NCBI GenBank assembly: GCA_035560795.1
Contig: DATMYV010000024.1
Coordinates: forward strand, 5,913-69,912
Origin: Longilinea sp035560795
Lineage (GTDB): Bacteria > Chloroflexota > Anaerolineae > Anaerolineales > Anaerolineaceae
Reading direction: 5' to 3'
Length of the DNA: 64,000 nucleotides
Shown here: piece by piece, positions 33,419 to 42,503 of the stretch
How positions within the stretch are numbered: position 1 is the first letter of the stretch
Layout of the letters: the number at the start of each line of letters is the position of its first letter
The notes under the pieces: model-generated
Seen by the model: only the letters and a program-made list of their open reading frames with translations
The model's database searches: none
What the model was told of the DNA's origin: nothing
Translations under genes and position numbers: made by a program

Positions 33419-34341
33419 GTGAATCATCCCGGACTTTTTATCTATCAACCGCTGACGCGGACCGGTTGGATAAATTTTTGGTTACAAAATTAAAGAACTT
33501 TTCCCGGTCGCGCTTGCAAGCCCTAATTCGCGAAGGTAATGTCAGCGTGGATGGCAAAGTGGTAACCAAGACGGGAACTCCACTGGTTGCCAGTCAGAAA
33601 GTGGACATCCGCATTCCTGCAATCGAGCCTAGCAGTTTGATTCCCGAGTCAATTCCTCTAACGATCGTGTTTGAAAATCAGGACTTAATGGTGATCAATA
33701 AACCTGCCGGCATGGTTGTCCATCCTTCTGCTGGACATTTTACGGGGACATTGGTTCATGCTGCGCTGGCACACGCCCCTGAATTGGAAGGTATTGGCGG
33801 CGAACAACGACCTGGCATAGTCCACCGCCTGGATAAAGATACCAGCGGGTTGATTCTGATCGCCAAGAATGATCGGACCCATCATTGGTTGCAGGATCAA
33901 TTCAGGCTGCGAAAGGTAAGGAAAATATACCTGGCCCTGGTCGATGGTCACCCGCCAACGCCGACCGGGCGGATTGAAGCGTTTATCGGACGCGACCCTG
34001 ATCACCGCAAGAAAATGGCCATTGTTTCGGCACAAAAAGGGCGTTCGGCTGTCACCGAATATTTCACCAAAGAAACATTTCTGCGCCATTCCTTGCTTGA
34101 AGCACACCCGCTGACCGGCCGCACCCACCAGATTCGCCTCCATCTGGCATTTATTGGTTGCCCAATTGTCGGCGATACGGTTTACGGTCACCGCACCCCT
34201 ACACTCGATTTACCCCGGCATTTTTTACATGCTGTCAGTCTGACGGTCCTGCTGCCTGGAGAAGAAAAACCGCGATTATTTGAAGCTAACTTACCAGCAG
34301 AATTGGATCAACTGCTGACACAGTTGCGCGCCAATCATTGA
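33415..34341 (+). CDS. rluD: RluA-family 23S rRNA pseudouridine synthase (RluD-like)
   Basis: This 308-residue enzyme has an N-terminal S4 RNA-binding domain (ADRLDKFLVTKLKNFSRSRL) and the RluA catalytic domain with GIVHRLDKDTSGLILIAK, containing the catalytic Asp, and HPLTGRTHQIRLHLAFIG. It isomerises uridines in large-subunit rRNA; RluD acts on helix 69, but the exact target here is inferred. The GTG start overlaps the lspA stop, and lspA-rluD order is common in bacteria. Confidence 0.92.
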   Translation: MSESSRTFYLSTADADRLDKFLVTKLKNFSRSRLQALIREGNVSVDGKVVTKTGTPLVASQKVDIRIPAIEPSSLIPESIPLTIVFENQDLMVINKPAGMVVHPSAGHFTGTLVHAALAHAPELEGIGGEQRPGIVHRLDKDTSGLILIAKNDRTHHWLQDQFRLRKVRKIYLALVDGHPPTPTGRIEAFIGRDPDHRKKMAIVSAQKGRSAVTEYFTKETFLRHSLLEAHPLTGRTHQIRLHLAFIGCPIVGDTVYGHRTPTLDLPRHFLHAVSLTVLLPGEEKPRLFEANLPAELDQLLTQLRANH

Positions 34342-34358
34342 TTTATTCGGAGGGTAGT

Positions 34359-35399
34359 ATGTTGCCTTGGATAGATTTGCGTTCTGATACGGTTACCCAA
34401 CCGACGCCTGAAATGCGTGCATCCATGGCTGCTGCTGAAGTTGGCGACGATGTTTACGGTGAAGATCCAAGCGTCAATCGCTTGCAGGAGATCGCGGCGG
34501 CGCAAATGGGAAAAGAAGCCGGTCTATTCGTTCCCTCTGGCACCATGGGCAATTTAATTGCCGTTCTGGCACAATGCGGACACGGCGATGAAGTGATTAT
34601 GGGTAATTTAGGGCATACCTTTCTCTTCGAGGGTGGAGGAATCGCTGCGTTGGGTGGTGTTTTTCCCCACACACTGCCAAACCAGGCTGATGGCACTTTG
34701 TTGCTGGATGATATTCGATCTGGCATCCGTCCGGACGATATCCACCATCCCATCAGCAAACTCATTATTTTGGAGAATACCCACAATCGCTGCGGCGGTG
34801 TACCGTTGAGTAAGGAATATACACACGCAGTAAGCGAGTTGGCGAATAGTAAAGGTTTGGGGTTGCACATTGACGGCGCGCGGATTTATAATGCCGCCGC
34901 CGCGTTACAGACCTCTCCAGCTGACCTTGTGGAAGTGGCTGATTCGGTAACTTTTTGCTTGAGTAAAGGATTATGCGCCCCGGTCGGATCAGTCTTATGC
35001 GGCAATCAGTCGATGATTGCCCGTGCCCGGAGAATCCGTAAACAATTAGGCGGCGGAATGCGCCAAGCGGGCATATTGGCAGCTGCGGGAATTTTTGCAA
35101 TCGAGCACATGACCCAAAGATTGGTTGATGATCATCAACGGGCTCGCCGGCTGGCGGACGGTCTGGCTAACTTGCCGGGAATTTCCTTTGAACTCGGAAT
35201 GCCGGCGACCAATATGGTTTTTCCATCCTTGAATAAGGAAATTCCAATGACGGCAGCCGATCTAGCCAACCGCCTCAAGGAAAAAGGGATTCTTGTAGGA
35301 ACCGTTTCCGAACGGAGACTGCGGATGGTGACCCATTATTGGATCGATGATGCAGGCGTAGAGCAAACTGTACAAGCCTGCCGGGACATACTTCGTTAG
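34359..35399 (+). CDS. ltaE: Low-specificity L-threonine aldolase
   Basis: The start is ATG 34359 with GGAGGG upstream; the frame is open to 34338, but only within the RluD end. This 346-residue PLP enzyme cleaves threonine or allo-threonine to glycine and acetaldehyde. Family marks: DLRSDTVTQPTPEMR, ENTHNRCGGVPLS, LHIDGARIYNAA and the PLP lysine in FCLSKGLCAPVGS. The stop overlaps the convergent GGDEF gene by 4 bp. Confidence 0.94.
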   Translation: MLPWIDLRSDTVTQPTPEMRASMAAAEVGDDVYGEDPSVNRLQEIAAAQMGKEAGLFVPSGTMGNLIAVLAQCGHGDEVIMGNLGHTFLFEGGGIAALGGVFPHTLPNQADGTLLLDDIRSGIRPDDIHHPISKLIILENTHNRCGGVPLSKEYTHAVSELANSKGLGLHIDGARIYNAAAALQTSPADLVEVADSVTFCLSKGLCAPVGSVLCGNQSMIARARRIRKQLGGGMRQAGILAAAGIFAIEHMTQRLVDDHQRARRLADGLANLPGISFELGMPATNMVFPSLNKEIPMTAADLANRLKEKGILVGTVSERRLRMVTHYWIDDAGVEQTVQACRDILR

Positions 35400-37126
35400 T
35401 TCAGACTTGAAAAACTATCTTCGCTATATTGTATGATTACAGGTTCATTAATTGCGTGGCAGGTGGATTGTTCTGGTTCGATCTGATTCCTGCCTCGTTC
35501 TTTTGCCTCATATAGCCTTTGATCAGCCAAATCTATCAAAGCCACGATTTCATCAGCTTCCTCTGGAAAAACCGAAATGCCTTGACAGATGGTCGGAGCA
35601 GGAACGGGCACTTGATCGCGGCTGAATAGGGAGATTTCGCCAATTGCCCGCCGAATTCGATTGGCTACTTGAATGGCCTGAGCGGCATTTGCGCGCGGCA
35701 ACGCGATAATAAATTCCTCACCGCCCCAACGACCGATTGAATCGGTACATTTTATATTTTGCCGGATAGCATCGCATAACGCGATCAAAACTTGATCGCC
35801 AACCAGGTGGCCAAAATTATCGTTATAAATCTTGAATTTGTCGATATCCAGCATAATCAGGGAAAGCGGTTGCCCGCTGGTTTTCGCATCGGCAATCTCG
35901 CTTGCCAATGTGTTGATAAATGCACCGTGATTGATTGTGGAGGTAAGCGTATCTTTTCGCGATTGATCTTCGACAACCGCGTGATGAGCGGCATTGTCAA
36001 GCGCCATGGCAGCCTGTTGCGTTACGTTTTGTAACAATTCTAAATCGCTTTGGGAGTATTGGTTCCGTAGATAGGATGCCACAGCAACAACCCCGAAAAC
36101 CCGCCCGCTGGCTTCCAGCGGCACGCCCATCCAGGAATGGCTGAGTTTGGGCTGCCCAATGGTGGATACTCTAATTCCCAACTTTTCACGGGCTTCAGAG
36201 GTGACATTCCTTAACAGAAGTGCCTCGCCATTGGAAACAACCCAACCCGCTAAAGAATTATCGAGGTCGATTTCCGTATTTGTGAAAAAATCGCCATCAT
36301 CATAGAGTAATTCCAACCGGATGGAAGAATCACCGTTCATCAGTCCCAGGTAGTACGTATCCGCATCCAATGTGGTCTGAATGGCATTGCTGACTAAGGC
36401 AATTACCTGGTGCATCTCGAGTGAGGAGGAGAGATCGCGGGCGATCCGGTTGAGTGTTTCGAGTCGTTGCAGTTGAATGGAAATTGCTTTCTTCATAATG
36501 GTAATGGTTTCAGTGACCAACGCCGTTACAATCAAAATAAATAAGGTTGTCAGCCAGGTGCTGCTTGAAAATTCAATAAATCCTGTTCGTTCGAGTAGTA
36601 TTTGAACGCCAGTTGTCATAAGTACAAATAAGTAGGTCGGCCAGCGTCCAGCAAGGACAGCGCTTGAAACCATCAGGATGGTAATTGCAAGCGGAACGAA
36701 ACCATTCAACATATAAGATTGGAACAGAATAGGGATCGTGATTAAGGCGGCATTTAGAAAAACAGAAATGCGGTAAATATTCTGTTTTGCCGGTTCGAGT
36801 TGTGGCAGGATAATGAAAAACGTCAGGATGATGTACAAAATTCCTGCTAAACCGATCCCGATATTTACCTGGCGATTGATTAGTGGTAATCCTGGGCGGA
36901 GGGCAGCGATAAAAATAAAGACGCACAGAGCAAGTCCCGCAGAAATAGCAGGGAAAGCCAAGCGCTGTTGATCTTCAAGTGTAAGGTTTAGAGAAGGTGA
37001 GTTAATGGTTCTGCGGGTAATAAGTGGCGTTGATTTTAGGAAATGGAAAATTGGCTGTGTAATGGAATGTACATGGACAATGAGTTGCATGTAACGGAAT
37101 CCCCTCAGGTTCAACATGGCCCCCAT
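35396..37126 (-). CDS. Membrane GAF-GGDEF diguanylate cyclase
   Basis: This 576-residue protein has five or six N-terminal membrane segments (about residues 50-215), a GAF domain (about 240-395, with DADTYYLGLMNGD and SHSWMGVPLEASGRVFGV) and a C-terminal GGDEF domain whose active motif is RWGGEEFIIALPRA. GGEEF is catalytically competent in known diguanylate cyclases, so it probably makes c-di-GMP. The product-inhibition site RxxD reads KCTD, so inhibition may be weak. The start could also be ATG 37090, 12 codons in. Confidence 0.9.
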   Translation of the reverse strand: MGAMLNLRGFRYMQLIVHVHSITQPIFHFLKSTPLITRRTINSPSLNLTLEDQQRLAFPAISAGLALCVFIFIAALRPGLPLINRQVNIGIGLAGILYIILTFFIILPQLEPAKQNIYRISVFLNAALITIPILFQSYMLNGFVPLAITILMVSSAVLAGRWPTYLFVLMTTGVQILLERTGFIEFSSSTWLTTLFILIVTALVTETITIMKKAISIQLQRLETLNRIARDLSSSLEMHQVIALVSNAIQTTLDADTYYLGLMNGDSSIRLELLYDDGDFFTNTEIDLDNSLAGWVVSNGEALLLRNVTSEAREKLGIRVSTIGQPKLSHSWMGVPLEASGRVFGVVAVASYLRNQYSQSDLELLQNVTQQAAMALDNAAHHAVVEDQSRKDTLTSTINHGAFINTLASEIADAKTSGQPLSLIMLDIDKFKIYNDNFGHLVGDQVLIALCDAIRQNIKCTDSIGRWGGEEFIIALPRANAAQAIQVANRIRRAIGEISLFSRDQVPVPAPTICQGISVFPEEADEIVALIDLADQRLYEAKERGRNQIEPEQSTCHAINEPVIIQYSEDSFSSLN

Positions 37127-37317
37127 ACCTTACGTGCATATTTCTCTCTGTGACATCTCAACCGGTAATATTAAGCCAATAAACCACCGTAGATATAATG
37201 ATCTACACATATTTTACCAACAAACCCTTACAGAAACATGACCCTGGCAGGTTTGTAAGCCAATTATAAGGTTCGCATAGTCTTTCCATGGAAGGACTGC
37301 CGTCTCCTATTCTGATG

Positions 37318-37323
37318 TTATAA
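37318..37323 (+). promoter_or_regulatory. -10 element of punA
   Basis: TATAAT about 70 bp before ATG 37394; the -35 is weak. The rest of the 267-bp intergenic stretch to the divergent GGDEF gene shows nothing else I can name. Confidence 0.45.
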
Positions 37324-37393
37324 TTTGGTTTGAATATCATGATTATCGTAATAAATCTGTTACCTAAAAATTGCCAATACCTTTGGAGGAACA

Positions 37394-38239
37394 ATGCCGG
37401 GTAAAGAATTCTTTACACTTGCCGAAATCGACCAGGTCGCAGATGGTGTACGCCGGCGGACGCAGTATAAACCCCGGGTTGGCCTAATTTTGGGCTCGGG
37501 TTTGGGTGATCTGGCGGATGCGGTTGAGGACGCGGATGTAATTCCATACAGCGATTTACCTTTTTGGCCGGTCTCGACGGTCCACGGTCATGTAGGCAAG
37601 CTGGTGATTGGTAAACTGGAAAATCAGCCCGTCATGGTCATGCAGGGACGGGTGCATTATTACGAAGGTTATTCCATGCAAGAGGTAACCTTACCCGTCC
37701 GTGTGATGCAGCGTTTAGGTGTCGAATTGCTCATTGTAACCAATGCTGCCGGGGCAATTCAACCAGATTTCGCGCCAGGCGATGTAATGTTAATAACCGA
37801 TCAACTAAATATGGTTGGAATGGCTGGTCTTAGCCCGCTTCGTGGACCAAACCTGGATGAATTGGGAGAACGTTTTCCGGATATGAGCCAGGCCTATGAC
37901 CGTGCCTTGATCGATCAAGCGCGGAAGATTGCTGTGCGCGAACATATCACCCTGCATGAGGGAGTCTATGCCTGCCTGGCAGGTCCTTCGTTTGAGACGC
38001 CCGCCGATTTACGTTTCTTGCGGACCATCGGCGCAGATGCAGTAGGTATGTCGACTGTTCCTGAGGTAATCATTGCGCGGCATGGCAATACACGGGTTGT
38101 GGGTTTTTCAGGCATCAGTAATAAAGCCAATCTAAATGGCTCAACCATTACCACCCATGAGGAAGTGCTTCAAGCTGGAAAGATCATTGTTCCAAAGCTA
38201 AAGACTCTAATCCTGGGTTTGCTTGGCAACCTGGAGTAA
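37394..38239 (+). CDS. punA: Purine nucleoside phosphorylase (PNP-I, trimeric type)
   Basis: This 281-residue enzyme splits inosine and guanosine (and deoxy forms) with phosphate. Motifs: LILGSGLGDLADAVEDAD (phosphate loop), STVHGHVGKLVIG, MQGRVHYYEGYSMQEVTLPVR, NAAGAIQPDF and AVGMSTVPEVIIARH, with the guanine-contact Asn in GISNKAN. TTTGGAGGAACA precedes the ATG. Length fits the trimeric class. Confidence 0.95.
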   Translation: MPGKEFFTLAEIDQVADGVRRRTQYKPRVGLILGSGLGDLADAVEDADVIPYSDLPFWPVSTVHGHVGKLVIGKLENQPVMVMQGRVHYYEGYSMQEVTLPVRVMQRLGVELLIVTNAAGAIQPDFAPGDVMLITDQLNMVGMAGLSPLRGPNLDELGERFPDMSQAYDRALIDQARKIAVREHITLHEGVYACLAGPSFETPADLRFLRTIGADAVGMSTVPEVIIARHGNTRVVGFSGISNKANLNGSTITTHEEVLQAGKIIVPKLKTLILGLLGNLE

Positions 38240-38298
38240 TTCCCGAGTTGTTTTTGGATGATTAAACTGTTCCATTTGATTTACTTAATGCGCACCAT

Positions 38299-38988
38299 AT
38301 GAGGGACTTTATTCCGGTTCTTGAGAATTATGAGATCTGGATCTATGCCCTTTTAGGGGTGGTGTTATTATTTTACCTGAGGAAATTAGCAATAGCTGCA
38401 CGTGAATGGCGGGCTGCCCAGTTTGGTTTTGAAAAAGTAGTCGCGCAACGCAAATTGAACTTTGCCCTGACCCTGGTGGTTATCTTTGGATTGTTGATGC
38501 TGGCGGAATTTATCCTGGTTTCTTTCGTGGCACCATCCTTGCCAAATCCTAAAGTCCTGGTCACTCCAACGCTCGATTTGCTTTCCACGCCAAGGGCAAC
38601 TTTGGTCGCCCAAACAGCTGTCATAACGCCAACGACTGTCGGAATCGAAGCAACCCCGTTAGTGGTTACAACGGAGGGCTGTCAACCGGGCAGCATCGAA
38701 TGGGTCTTCCCGAGGCAGGGAGACGAGATTCAAGGCGTGGTGAACGTGAAAGGAACTGTGAATGTCAATAACCTTGGCTTTTACAAATATGAATATGTGC
38801 AGGCGGGCAGCACCGACTGGGTGACCATCGCGGCGGGTAATACGACCGTGGTAAATGACCTGCTCCAGGGAACCTGGGATACGACGCAATTGATCCCAGG
38901 CGATTATCAACTTCGCCTGGTTGTTGCCGACAACCAAAACAACGCTTTTCCTGCCTGTACAGTGTCCATTCGGATCATAGGTAATTAA
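38299..38988 (+). CDS. Membrane protein with extracytoplasmic Ig-like domain, unknown function
   Basis: I recognise no named family. The 229-residue product has two membrane helices (about residues 12-30 and 52-75), a Thr/Pro-rich stretch (about 85-125) and a C-terminal domain of about 95 residues with beta-sandwich character (GDEIQGVVNVKGTVNV, GDYQLRLVVADNQNN). Two cysteines (in EGCQPG and PACTVS) could form a disulphide. The layout suggests a surface-exposed domain on a membrane stem. No Shine-Dalgarno sequence is visible before ATG 38299. Confidence 0.75.
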   Translation: MRDFIPVLENYEIWIYALLGVVLLFYLRKLAIAAREWRAAQFGFEKVVAQRKLNFALTLVVIFGLLMLAEFILVSFVAPSLPNPKVLVTPTLDLLSTPRATLVAQTAVITPTTVGIEATPLVVTTEGCQPGSIEWVFPRQGDEIQGVVNVKGTVNVNNLGFYKYEYVQAGSTDWVTIAAGNTTVVNDLLQGTWDTTQLIPGDYQLRLVVADNQNNAFPACTVSIRIIGN

Positions 38989-39000
38989 CGGAGAACCAAT

Positions 39001-39540
39001 ATGCCAGAAATTGAAATTCGCCCCGTAGTCCCCCACGATATAACTTACCTGGCTGAAATGGAACACCAGAGTCAATCGGATTATGTATTGCAAATGGATC
39101 GGATCGTCAATGAGGGTGAAATCACCATCCACTTTCGTGAAATCCGCCTTCCGCGCCCTGTTCGAATCGAGTACCCTCGTCCTACCCGTTTCTTGATGGA
39201 TCAATGGAAAATGCGTACGCAGATTCTGGTGGCGGCAATCGCTGAGGCACCCGTTGGATACATCACATTATCTGACCAGCAAGCGCCGTTAACTGCCTGG
39301 GTGAATGACCTGGTGGTGAGTCCGCCGGTACGGCGCAAGGGAATCGCCACCGCCCTGGTAATGGCTTCGCAAGAATGGGCTATTCAACGCGGATTACGGC
39401 GAATGATTTTGGAAATGCAATCCAAAAACCATGCCGCCATTCGGCTTGCATCCAAACTCGGTTTTGAATTTGGTGGTTATAGCGATTACTATTATTTGAA
39501 TCAAGATATCGCTTTATTTTTTGCATCATACTTGCGATAG
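39001..39540 (+). CDS. GNAT family N-acetyltransferase
   Basis: This 179-residue protein has the acetyl-CoA-binding motif A in VVSPPVRRKGIATALVMASQ (R/Q-x-x-G-x-A type) followed by RRMILEMQSKNHAAIRLASKLGFEFGGY, typical of GNAT enzymes. The acceptor is unknown; the C-terminal pattern resembles protein N-terminal acetyltransferases. GGAG precedes ATG 39001. It lies between a membrane protein and a membrane sensor, all in one direction with short gaps. Confidence 0.88.
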   Translation: MPEIEIRPVVPHDITYLAEMEHQSQSDYVLQMDRIVNEGEITIHFREIRLPRPVRIEYPRPTRFLMDQWKMRTQILVAAIAEAPVGYITLSDQQAPLTAWVNDLVVSPPVRRKGIATALVMASQEWAIQRGLRRMILEMQSKNHAAIRLASKLGFEFGGYSDYYYLNQDIALFFASYLR

Positions 39541-39549
39541 GAAACAAGA

Positions 39550-41466
39550 ATGGGCATATCCTGGCAGGAAAGCCTCCTGGCTATCCTGAGAACGACCAGT
39601 CAAATCCTTACTGCTGGAATCGCAATCACTGCGTTTTCCTTATTGTTGTATGCACTGACATTTAACTTGCGCGACCGGGTTGCGCGTTCTTTTGCTTTAA
39701 TCATGATTTGCGTCGTGATCATCTTCACTTCTGAAGCCATCGGCAGCACATCGACGCAAACGGCTCTTCTTGAATTGTGGGGCCGGGTGGAATGGGTAGG
39801 GATCGTTTTACTTCCGCCGGCTTATTTGCAGTTTTCTGACGCGGTGCTCGCCACTACTGGCCGGGTGAGCCGCTGGCGCAGGCGTTGGGCAGTCCGATTA
39901 ACTTATTTGGCCTCATTTGTCTTTCTGGCAGCGCTACCTTTTCCGGGTTTATTCGGAAATTTGGTGGTTGACCGCCCCCCGGCACCTTATTTTACAATTT
40001 CAATAGTGACGGATGCATTTACTGCGTTCTACCTGGTGGTGATGGCCTTATCCTGGTTCACGTTTATGCGGGCATTAAGACGGACGGTAACCCCGACCAG
40101 CCGACGGAGGATGATATACCTGTTATTTGGCGCAGCGGCCCCTGTGTTGGGTGGTTTCCCCTACTTGTTGTATGGGTCCGATTTTACGGCGCAGCATCCA
40201 ACCTTGTTCTGGTCTGGTTCTGTTGTAACAAACCTGCTGGTGGGAACATTGATCATTGTCATGGCCTACTCAGTAGCGTTTTTTGGCGTTTCGTGGCCAG
40301 ACCGCGTTGTACGCGCCCGTTTGTTTAAATGGATCATGCGCGGTCCGGTTACTGCCAGCTTCACCCTAACTTTTGCCACCCTGGTTCGCCGGGCGGGCGA
40401 ACTATATGGAAATTCAAGTTATACGGCTGCCGTCCCGATTGTTATGGTTGCGACTGTTCTTTTATTCGAGCATGTGATCACTGTGTTCGGTCCCATCGCC
40501 GAACGTTACCTGTTTTACGGGAATGATCGGGATTCGATGGAACTGCTGCACCTTCTGGAAGACCGCATGTTGTCGCGTACCGATCTGCGCCAGTTCCTTG
40601 AAACCGTGTTGGCGGCAGTATGCGACCGTTTACAGGCACCTGGGGCATACCTGGCATCCTTAAGCGGCGGAAAAATGGAGTTGGTGGTAACAACCGGAAA
40701 AACACGCTTCGAAAACGATGATGTATCCAATGTCCTCACTACAATGATGGCGCACAAAGATGAATTTCCCCAACTATTCCAATGGGGTGATGATCTTCTT
40801 GTACCCATCACAAATGGAGATGAGGAAGATAGTGTCCAACTCATTGGACTCTTGGGGGTGAGTCAATTGGGTTTGATTCCAGTGGATGAGGAACAAAAAG
40901 CCGCACTGCAACGATTGACGGATCGCGCCAAACTGGCACTACGGGATTGGAACTTGCAGGAACAGGTTTTTAAGTCCCTTGAAACCCTTTCACCGCAGGT
41001 CGAATATATCCAGCGACTGCGCGCGGCTGGCAGTTATGATCAGAATAATGTTCTTGAGGGAGAAGGTCTCGATCAAAACGGTGATTTGACCCAATGGGTG
41101 CGGGATGCATTGACACATTATTGGGGCGGTCCGAAATTGACTGATAGCCCATTGGCGCAATTGCATGTGGTAAAAAGCTCCATTGAAAACCATGAAGGCA
41201 ATACAGCTAACGGCGTGCGGGCTATTCTACGTGCAGCCATCGAACGCACCCGACCGGAGGGTGAGAGACGATTTACTGGTGAATGGATCCTGTACAATAT
41301 TCTTGACATGAAATTTCTGGAAGGAAAAAAAGTGCGCGAAATCGCCAGCCGGTTAGCGATGAGCGAGGCTGATTTATATCGAAAACAAAGGATTGCGGTG
41401 GAAGCGGTCGCAAAAACCATCCTGGAAATGGAACAGGAAACAAATAACGGAAATCAAGACCATTAA
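39550..41466 (+). CDS. Membrane sensor with GAF-like domain and C-terminal helix-turn-helix
   Basis: This 638-residue protein has about eight N-terminal membrane segments (residues 15-310) resembling a 7TM sensor module. A GAF-like region (about 325-475) begins LLEDRMLSRTDLRQFLETVL and includes LLVPITNGDEEDSVQLIGLLGV. There is no histidine-kinase, GGDEF or protein-kinase motif. The C-terminus (about 575-632, FLEGKKVREIASRLAMSEAD followed by LYRKQRIAVEAVAKTI) reads as a helix-turn-helix. It could be a membrane-bound one-component transcription regulator. GAAAC is the only ribosome-binding hint. Confidence 0.7.
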   Translation: MGISWQESLLAILRTTSQILTAGIAITAFSLLLYALTFNLRDRVARSFALIMICVVIIFTSEAIGSTSTQTALLELWGRVEWVGIVLLPPAYLQFSDAVLATTGRVSRWRRRWAVRLTYLASFVFLAALPFPGLFGNLVVDRPPAPYFTISIVTDAFTAFYLVVMALSWFTFMRALRRTVTPTSRRRMIYLLFGAAAPVLGGFPYLLYGSDFTAQHPTLFWSGSVVTNLLVGTLIIVMAYSVAFFGVSWPDRVVRARLFKWIMRGPVTASFTLTFATLVRRAGELYGNSSYTAAVPIVMVATVLLFEHVITVFGPIAERYLFYGNDRDSMELLHLLEDRMLSRTDLRQFLETVLAAVCDRLQAPGAYLASLSGGKMELVVTTGKTRFENDDVSNVLTTMMAHKDEFPQLFQWGDDLLVPITNGDEEDSVQLIGLLGVSQLGLIPVDEEQKAALQRLTDRAKLALRDWNLQEQVFKSLETLSPQVEYIQRLRAAGSYDQNNVLEGEGLDQNGDLTQWVRDALTHYWGGPKLTDSPLAQLHVVKSSIENHEGNTANGVRAILRAAIERTRPEGERRFTGEWILYNILDMKFLEGKKVREIASRLAMSEADLYRKQRIAVEAVAKTILEMEQETNNGNQDH

Positions 41467-41552
41467 CGTCTATCGGATTTCTTCATTCTTGTGTATATTT
41501 AATCCATTATTAGTTTATCTGTATCGAACCAATCGCATAGGGAGGTGGGTTG

Positions 41553-42503
41553 ATGCTGAATAATACAACAGAGCCAGACCTGGAAGCGCATGATATCCCT
41601 GAGCTGGATGAGGGCTGGTGGTCAGCAGTATTGGCCGACGAAGATGCCTATCAGACGGCAAATAAGGATAATGCTTCCAAGGCCAGCGCTCAACCTGGAC
41701 TTGGGAATGTAAATTGGGATAAGGTCCAGGAATGTTACGATCAGGATGAGGTATTGGAATTATCCGTTCAAGGGTTTAACCGGGGAGGATTACTGGTGGT
41801 GGGGGATGGCGTACAGGGGTTTGTGCCAGTCTCCCATCTTATTGAAATGCCCTGCGAAATTGAGGAAGAAGAACGGCGTGAAATCCTTACCGGATATGTT
41901 GGCCGAACCATTCACTTGAAAGTGATTGAATGCGAACCATCCCAGGAACGGATCGTATTCTCCGAACGGGCAGCCCTGGCTGGAGAAGGGCGGCGGAAAC
42001 ACCTTTTTACCACATTGAAGGAAGGCAGCCTGGTTTCGGGTTCGATCACCAATGTGACTGATTTCGGTGTTTTTGTGGATCTGGGCGGGGTGGAAGGCCT
42101 GATCCATGTTTCCGAACTTTCCTGGGGGCGGGTACAGCATCCTGCCGACGTTGTAAAAGTTGGCCAATGCATTCAGGTGATGGTGTTGCAGGTATCGGAA
42201 GAAACTTCGCGGATTGCCCTGAGCTTGAAACGTTTGCAGATGAATCCATGGGAAACACTCGTCGAATCGCATCAACCCGGCGATGTGGTTCAGGCTGAGG
42301 TAACATCGATCATGAAATACGGGATTTTTGCACGGTTGGAAGAAGGAGTGGAGGGGTTAATCCACATCTCTTCAATTCCATTCCCTCCCGGGCAAAAGGA
42401 TTTCAACCATCTTTTCCAGGTTGGACAAATCGTTCAAGTACGAATTCTCCATATCGATGCCGAACGCCGCCGGTTGGGATTGGGCTTAGTGCAGGTTGAA
42501 TGA
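41553..42503 (+). CDS. S1-domain RNA-binding protein (ribosomal protein S1-like)
   Basis: The start is ATG 41553 after GGAGGTGGG. The 316-residue protein has an acidic N-terminal tail and three S1 domains: about residues 65-130 (FNRGGLLVVGDGVQGFVPVS), 150-220 (GSITNVTDFGVFVDLGGVEG, then LIHVSELSWGRV) and 235-310 (AEVTSIMKYGIFARLEEGVE). It probably binds mRNA at the ribosome or acts as a short S1 homologue; S1 of proteobacteria has six domains. The end overlaps ftsK by ATGA. Confidence 0.88.
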   Translation: MLNNTTEPDLEAHDIPELDEGWWSAVLADEDAYQTANKDNASKASAQPGLGNVNWDKVQECYDQDEVLELSVQGFNRGGLLVVGDGVQGFVPVSHLIEMPCEIEEEERREILTGYVGRTIHLKVIECEPSQERIVFSERAALAGEGRRKHLFTTLKEGSLVSGSITNVTDFGVFVDLGGVEGLIHVSELSWGRVQHPADVVKVGQCIQVMVLQVSEETSRIALSLKRLQMNPWETLVESHQPGDVVQAEVTSIMKYGIFARLEEGVEGLIHISSIPFPPGQKDFNHLFQVGQIVQVRILHIDAERRRLGLGLVQVE

